Shown: piece by piece, positions 58,701-64,000 of the stretch
How positions within the stretch are numbered: position 1 is the first letter of the stretch
Layout of the letters: every line of letters begins with the position of its first letter
DNA from: Cryptomeria japonica
Lineage: Eukaryota; Streptophyta; Pinopsida; Cupressales; Cupressaceae
NCBI RefSeq assembly: GCF_030272615.1
Contig: NC_081406.1
Coordinates: forward strand, 461,368,072-461,432,071
DNA length: 64,000 nucleotides
Direction: 5' to 3'
Made by a program: the position numbers and the translations under genes
Notes under the pieces: generated by a model
What the model saw: only the letters and a program-made list of their open reading frames with translations
What the model was told of the DNA's origin: nothing
Database searches by the model: none

Positions 58701-59121
58701 GGGATACATAGAAAGGCTCAAGTTTCTAGTCAAGCACATGTGATGGTCCTACAGATTCATTAATGGGCTATTTTGATGTAAAAGCATTGGCTTGTTCTAT
58801 TAATTGAGCTTCAGTATTGAATGGTAAAGACTCAAAGTTTGATAATACATCTGAGGTCTACAACTAAAAATTTTCCCTCCGCACATACTAAATCAACTTT
58901 TCTAGCTCTTTGGGATTCAACCTGAGGTACTCAGTAGGAGAGATTTGAATTTTTGATGTTTTACAAAACTCAACAATATCAAAAGGGATATTAGACTCAG
59001 GTCACTTCAATATTTGAACCTCTTGAACCTTTGAACTTACTTCTGAACTTCGGTTCATAGGTTCCTTACCCTTAGTTGAATTTTCATAGGATGCTGGAGT
59101 GCTTATACTTTTAAATTGATG
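58701..59121 (-). other. Degraded gag-protease linker of the Ogre-like element
   Basis: The minus strand is still partly readable (SPTEYLRLNPKELEKLI near 58890-58950) but crowded with stops and frame changes. No independent gene. Confidence 0.5.
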
Positions 59122-60303
59122 CTAGTTTCTAGTGAAAATGACACAAGAAGGATCTTCAAGGGTTACCAATATATCTCCTCGTCTATCTGTTTCAGATTCA
59201 TATTCAAGGAAGTGTATTCCAGGGTCGCCAGGTTGTCCATGAATTTCCTCTATTGAGCCAAGTTCATTTAGAACCTCTCCTGTACTAAGCATTTGTGCAT
59301 GTCTCACCATTTCTGGACAAGAATTACCATCATGGTCATCTGTTAAATGAAAGATGCACATATTTCTCCTGGGAGGGGGTGCTTCAATGGGTAGTCTTTG
59401 CTGAGTTGGGGGCAATTGTAAATCTTTATTTCCTATTCCGGCAGGCTAATTATTAGGCCATCTTGGAAAATCTTGATAAGGTTGAGGATAGGATGTGTTA
59501 GCCTTAGGGAGCTGTCTCTTGAGGGTGATCACATCATTAACCAATCTTTGGATTACGGGATCAGAGGGAGTTGTGGAAGTTGATGGCTGTGAGTTAGCAG
59601 CTTGAACCTCTCTTCTCCATTTGCCTGCGTTAATCAAATCATCTTCTAATTCCACTGCAGTAGTTTTGGCAGTGGCTAAGTCCTGGACCCTTTGTCTATG
59701 AATAAAGAAACTTATTTCTACAGGCATTGCATTAATGAAGAAACATTTCAAATTATGATTAGAAGGTCTCTGATTAACTGGAATCTTATGAACAATCTTG
59801 TCAAACCTTGCCACAAAGTCTTTCAAGGATTTAGGTATTTCCTTTTTTAGTTGAGCTAATTGGGCTAAAAGAGAATGGTCATCTTCTACCACATTAAACC
59901 TATCCTCGAGCCTAGTTCTCAAATCCTACCAGTTTGTTATTACACCATTTGACAAATGGTAAAACCAGTCGACTGCTATTCCAATCAATGTCTGAATAAA
60001 CAACCTTACTGCTACAGCTTCATGTTGAACCGTCAACACACCACATGCAACATTAAAAGCATTAAAATGCTCATCAACAGTAAATTTTCCATCACCATTA
60101 AACTTAGGTAAATATTCTCTAGAACCTTTAGGTAAGGTATTCAAATTTGCTACAAGGGCAAGTGGTCCTACTGCTGGACCCCAGGGATTATTTGCAACCA
60201 TAGGAAGGACAATATTCAGAGGGGTGGGATTAATCACAGTGGGAAAGACAACACCATGTAAGGTCAAGGAGTGACAAATAGATGATTGGGAAGGAGTAGA
60301 AGG
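59122..60303 (-). pseudogene. gag: Ogre-like gag
   Basis: Minus-strand frame with YLPKFNGDGKFTVDEHFNAF, then IQTLIGIAVDWFYHLSNGVI, SLKDFVARFDKIVHKIPVNQ and a CIFHLTDDHDGNSCPEM Cys/His motif in place of a classic knuckle. Stops at 59926 (TAG, CAG expected) and 59446. Capsid-type retrotransposon gag; the true start is unclear upstream of 60267. Confidence 0.85.
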
Positions 60304-60547
60304 AGATCTTGGGGCCCTACTTCTTGCCCTTCTTTAAGGTGTGAAGGAAGGGAAGGAATTTAGGTTTTGCAATTCTTCAAAAGTCGAATCCACTAATCCT
60401 TCTCACCTTTGGGATCTAGTATATCTTCTAGTCTCCAGTGTGCTCACACCCTATAGTCTTCAAAATGAACTACGAACCAATTCAAAGCAACTTATGTCTA
60501 TAAAACTAATCTTATTATTCGACTCCCCAGCAGAGTTGCCAAAAATC
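60304..60547 (-). other. Leader of the Ogre-like element with primer-binding site
   Basis: The 5' leader (minus) between the LTR end and gag. The primer site TGGCAACTCTGCTGGGGA is at 60524-60541, close to the TGGCGACTCTGCTGGGGA site of Ogre/Tat elements as I remember it. One difference, at a CpG. Confidence 0.75.
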
Positions 60548-63500
60548 TGTTGGTTAATGGATTGGATTTCTCAAAATTTACAAATAAATACCCCTATTGC
60601 CCAAATAGAAAACCAATGATAACCAACAGCTGGGTAAATAATTATTGTTCTTACCGTCTACATTAAGGTACAACTCCTTATATAATATTCAATGAATTTT
60701 GAATAATTTTCTCTTTATGTGATTCACTTTTAACCAAAAAGTAAACAAAAGGCTTCAACATTCATTAGTCAACACAATATGAATGCTTAATGATGGATAA
60801 TGAAATTCATAATAAGACGTTTGATCTCAAATGGAAATTAACTCTTAGGATGATAAAAGAATGTTTGAATTCTGATTGACACTCACTCATGTCTCATAGG
60901 ACAAGAGGAATCAGAAAATTCAAAAGCTTACAGCTAGTTTCACTTACCAAATTGATTCACAGACTTCAAATGAAAAATCAGAGAAAAGAAATTGATACAC
61001 AAACACATCATCATTCCAATAGAAATTTTACACATTCAAAACACATAGGTTTCTCAAATTATATCATATATTTCATTCCACTCAAAGATGGGTATTTCAC
61101 TGAAATTACCAGTGAAATTAGTTTGGTCCTTCAAGTTTTTACCTCCAAAAAATTATATCGCCTAAAAACATCCTTACAAATATATATAGCTGCCAGGCTT
61201 AATTTTCTTTTTAAATAAAATGCAAATATGAAATTCTAGAAACAATTGCCTATAACTGAAATTTAACTAAACAACTACAAGCCATAAGTAGAGCCATAAC
61301 TAAAAGAACAGAAAACAACCTAAATTGTCTCTGAAGTGTACGTGGTGCCACGTATATTTCGCCACTCCATATGAGCTATGGAGAAATTATGAACTACTTG
61401 GTAATGCGGGAGACCAATGTGCAGGATGCATTGCTTCCAGATCTCTTTATCCATACCCACCTGCATGACTTTAGTTTTATGCACCTCTAAGTGATCTGAA
61501 CAGACAACCAACATGGATTCAATGCAGGCCACTCTGGTGAAGTCATCGCAGGTAAAGGATTTTGATTCTTTAACGGAATTGATTTTCCCTTTTAAATTCT
61601 GCACCATATCTACTACCTATTCTATGCTTTGTCTGTCTTCCTTTAGAAGTTGTACATCGATGCACTTCAAGTCTTTCTACATTACGACAATGAGTTCTTT
61701 CAATTCTTTTAGAAACTTAATGGACTCTTCATGACCTTGTTTTATGATTGAATTTCTCCATTCAATGTTTTTCTTGGCCACATGCAGTACCTTGTCATCT
61801 AAATCATTTACTACCTTTTCTATAAGGAAGTTGATGACGCCATACTTCTGTACATCTTTCATTTGAACCAGTACTGCAGCCCATTTTTTCCTTTCCTTTT
61901 CCCACGCCAACACCTCTGTTTCCAACTCTTGAGTCACAGTCACAACATCTTCATACACCTTTACCAGATTAGCAATATACTCTGTTCCTTGTTGAATTAT
62001 GAACTCAAGCCACTCTTCAAAAGTTTCTCCCAGGACATGATTTCTCTGAACCTTGTCCAACAAATTTTGGTTCATGGGAGATCTAGGATCAAAATTTTGA
62101 TGAACCTCTGATAGGGGCTGTGGGCTGTGATGATGAATGGCGTTAATATACTCTACCATCTACTTCATGGTCTGCTTTAACTCTCGTTTGTCTTTCTCAT
62201 CCTTACATGTTCTGGACAACATTCATTTAGCAGAGGACTCTAAGTGTTTTGCATCAGCAGCCCTTGAAGCAGTTCCTAAATCAATCTTTTCAACAACAAA
62301 ATCCTGCTCCGTTGCATTTTCTGGATCTTTGTTAGAAATAGGCCTAGCCACTTTAGCTACCCAGTGCCCTGTATTCTCATCCACCTCCAACATAGCTTAT
62401 GCTTTTAGCTTTTTGGACTTAGGTGATTTTCCAAGGCATTTGCTCACCATATCTTCCATGGGTACACTGATAGGGACTACATTGCGTTTCTTACTTATTG
62501 ATGCTCCTAACCACCTTGAAACATTTGAGGATATCTTAGCTGGTGGCGTTTGTCATTTGGATGAATCCATGGTCACCAAAGTAGTCACTTGATTGGGGCC
62601 TTCCCCAGACTGCTCCTTCTCTTTACCTACATCTTGAGCTGCAGGAATGTCTATTTCTAGTTCACCCGTACTCACTTGCGCGTCCTCAGTAACAAGAACT
62701 ATGATGGTTTATTTTCCTATGATGTCTGCACCTTTCCTTTTACTTCTGGAACGGGTGACTCAAACTGATGAGGGGCCAAACAGTGGTTCTTTAAGTCTTG
62801 TGGTTTGAACCTTTTCACTTCGAGTACTAGTGACACCTGCAATATCAACAACAATGCTAGAAGAAGAAATTGGTACAACAGCATGAGATTGCTCAACTAA
62901 TTTCTGGACTGAGCCAACAGCAAATTTTATTCTAGGCCTATGATCTCTTAACAATTTCTTTGTTTTCCTTATTACATTAAAGGTTCTTGACTGAATATTT
63001 TCTTCTTCTTTCCTATCCCAATCAATTTCAGGAATAGGTTGCTCATGACCTCTTTTATTGAACTCTGGGTCCAATACATGTTCATCTTCTGCTTCTTTTA
63101 TTCCTGCAATAACCTCGACCATAATCTTCTCCGTACTTCAAATTCATTACAACAATCCTCCCAGTAATTTTCTAATTGGGGTATATGTGAGAAGTTCACA
63201 TCAACATTCAGTTGCTTCATTGCAGATTCTTTGTTGTCGAACCCCTGCCAAGCAACATATGGCGGCAAATTCATCTTCTTGAGCTCTAATTCTAAGTTCA
63301 ATGCATCAGAAATAGTTTGGCAACTATAATCTCTGAGTTCAAATTGGAAAATTGCTTCAGATTCACTTTTCATCCCAAATCTCTTATCCACATGATCTAG
63401 CTGTCTGCTAACTTCTAAAAGTACATAGTTGTCGAGAGCATATCTGGGTAATCTGAAAGGTTCATCTTCAAAGCCTCCAATTCTGATATAAGTGAATCTA

Positions 63501-64000
63501 GGAAATTAAATGAAACAACTCCCATATGTGGTGACCAACATTAATGCCGGAGGTGACATCCTATTATTCAAATTTCCCTGCAAATCAAAAGTTAATCTTC
63601 CCGTAAAGACATCATTCCATCTCAAAAAAAATTTTGTGTATCTCTGTATTTGCAAATGTGGATAGCACTCATAGACCTTCATTCCATTAACCCAAGGTTC
63701 CTAATGTAATCCTAGCCATTCTCTGATACATGCTAAAATATAGAACAAGTATGAAGTCATGTGAAAATTAGCTATTCCAACAAAATTACTCAACCCTTCA
63801 TGCAATCTCTCAGCAATTACTTGCGCCCAGTCCAGGTATTTCTCACTAGCTAATAACACCTGAATGTAAAAATACATCTAGTCGTCCCAATAAAAGGCAT
63901 GTAAATTCCCCTTAAGCATGTTCAAAAGGACCACAATATCCCTAACTTCTATGATGAAATGCTCTCTTGTTAAGGGTTTAGGCAATCTAGAACCTCCCTT
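60548..64000 (-). repeat. 5' LTR of the Ogre-like element, partial (window edge)
   Basis: Aligns with 41445-44940 over its whole visible length, with small indels (3,453 versus 3,496 bp). Carries the same LTR ORF: KEIWKQCILHIGLPHYQ C-terminus at about 61380-61460, coiled coil at about 61690-62060, and EIDWDRKEEENIQ near 63000. Confidence 0.92.
61320..64000 (-). pseudogene. LTR ORF, right copy, partial
   Basis: Same product as 42171-45391; the N-terminus lies beyond the window. The acidic linker and coiled-coil parts stay in one frame here, unlike the left copy. Its own stops include TAA near 63507-63509 (CAA in the left copy), TAG near 62160 and TAG near 62221. Complementary damage in the two copies supports an ancestral intact protein. 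Confidence 0.6.

Larger units (their letters stand above)
41445..64000 (-). mobile_element. Ogre/Tat-like giant Gypsy element (runs off the window)
   Basis: Very long LTRs (left from 41445; right from 60548 to beyond 64000), about 90% identical by eye, with a primer site of the Tat/Ogre type. Internal order on the minus strand: gag, protease, extra RNase H-like domain, [element E inserted], RT, RNase H, integrase. The left flank ATATC (41440-41444) should recur beyond 64000. Dead: multiple stops in every domain. Confidence 0.88.

Overview
The window reads as a piece of a very large, transposon-packed plant genome. A conifer or other gymnosperm is my best guess, from the density of nested, old, high-copy LTR retrotransposons; I cannot name a species. 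I found no intact host gene, no rRNA or tRNA gene and no CRISPR array. Nearly everything explained is LTR retrotransposon or retrotransposon-like, in three nested stacks, with exact target-site duplications (TSDs) at most boundaries.

Stack 1 (about 1.1-21 kb). An old minus-strand pseudogene with a plant-mobile-domain (PMD)-like N-terminus and a coiled-coil tail is split by a Copia-type element, 'Copia A copy 1' (1660-19616, TSD AAGCC). Copia A has gag, no detectable protease/integrase/RT, and a long unrelated ORF with its own TATA-like box where pol should be. Its gag is split by a plus-strand Athila-like Gypsy element (6953-18329, TSD CTGAG) with gag-pol and a large third ORF downstream of pol.

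Stack 2 (about 21.7-35.7 kb). Decayed LTRs, a 333-bp TRIM (24334-24666, flanking repeat TTAAAC), a solo LTR (26533-27989, TSD CTTTC), a minus-strand Copia LTR 'C' (28010-35233), inside it solo LTR 'B' (TSD TAAAC), and inside that a plus-strand Copia element 'D' (28888-33765, TSD GTTTT) that keeps gag and protease but has an acidic ORF instead of integrase/RT.

Stack 3 (about 35.7-64 kb). A 5'-truncated second copy of Copia A (35661-39794) abuts a minus-strand Copia pol fragment 'F' (39795-41444). That fragment is cut by a giant minus-strand Ogre/Tat-like Gypsy element (41445 to beyond 64000). Its LTRs are at least 3.45 kb and carry a long sense-strand ORF; the internal order is gag, protease, an extra RNase H-like domain, RT, RNase H, integrase. 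This element is itself split by plus-strand element 'E' (49464-57699, TSD CTTAT), which encodes one long protease/G-patch-like polyprotein and no RT.

Three themes stand out. Several families have lost RT/integrase but keep gag and/or protease. Large non-retroviral ORFs recur in pol, post-pol and LTR positions. All coding regions are broken, mainly by stop codons explained by CAG-to-TAG, CAA-to-TAA or CGA-to-TGA changes; copy-to-copy comparison inside the window confirms several of these, as expected for long-term methylation and deamination. Nested elements could move together in this window only by transcription of complete copies; none here looks competent.
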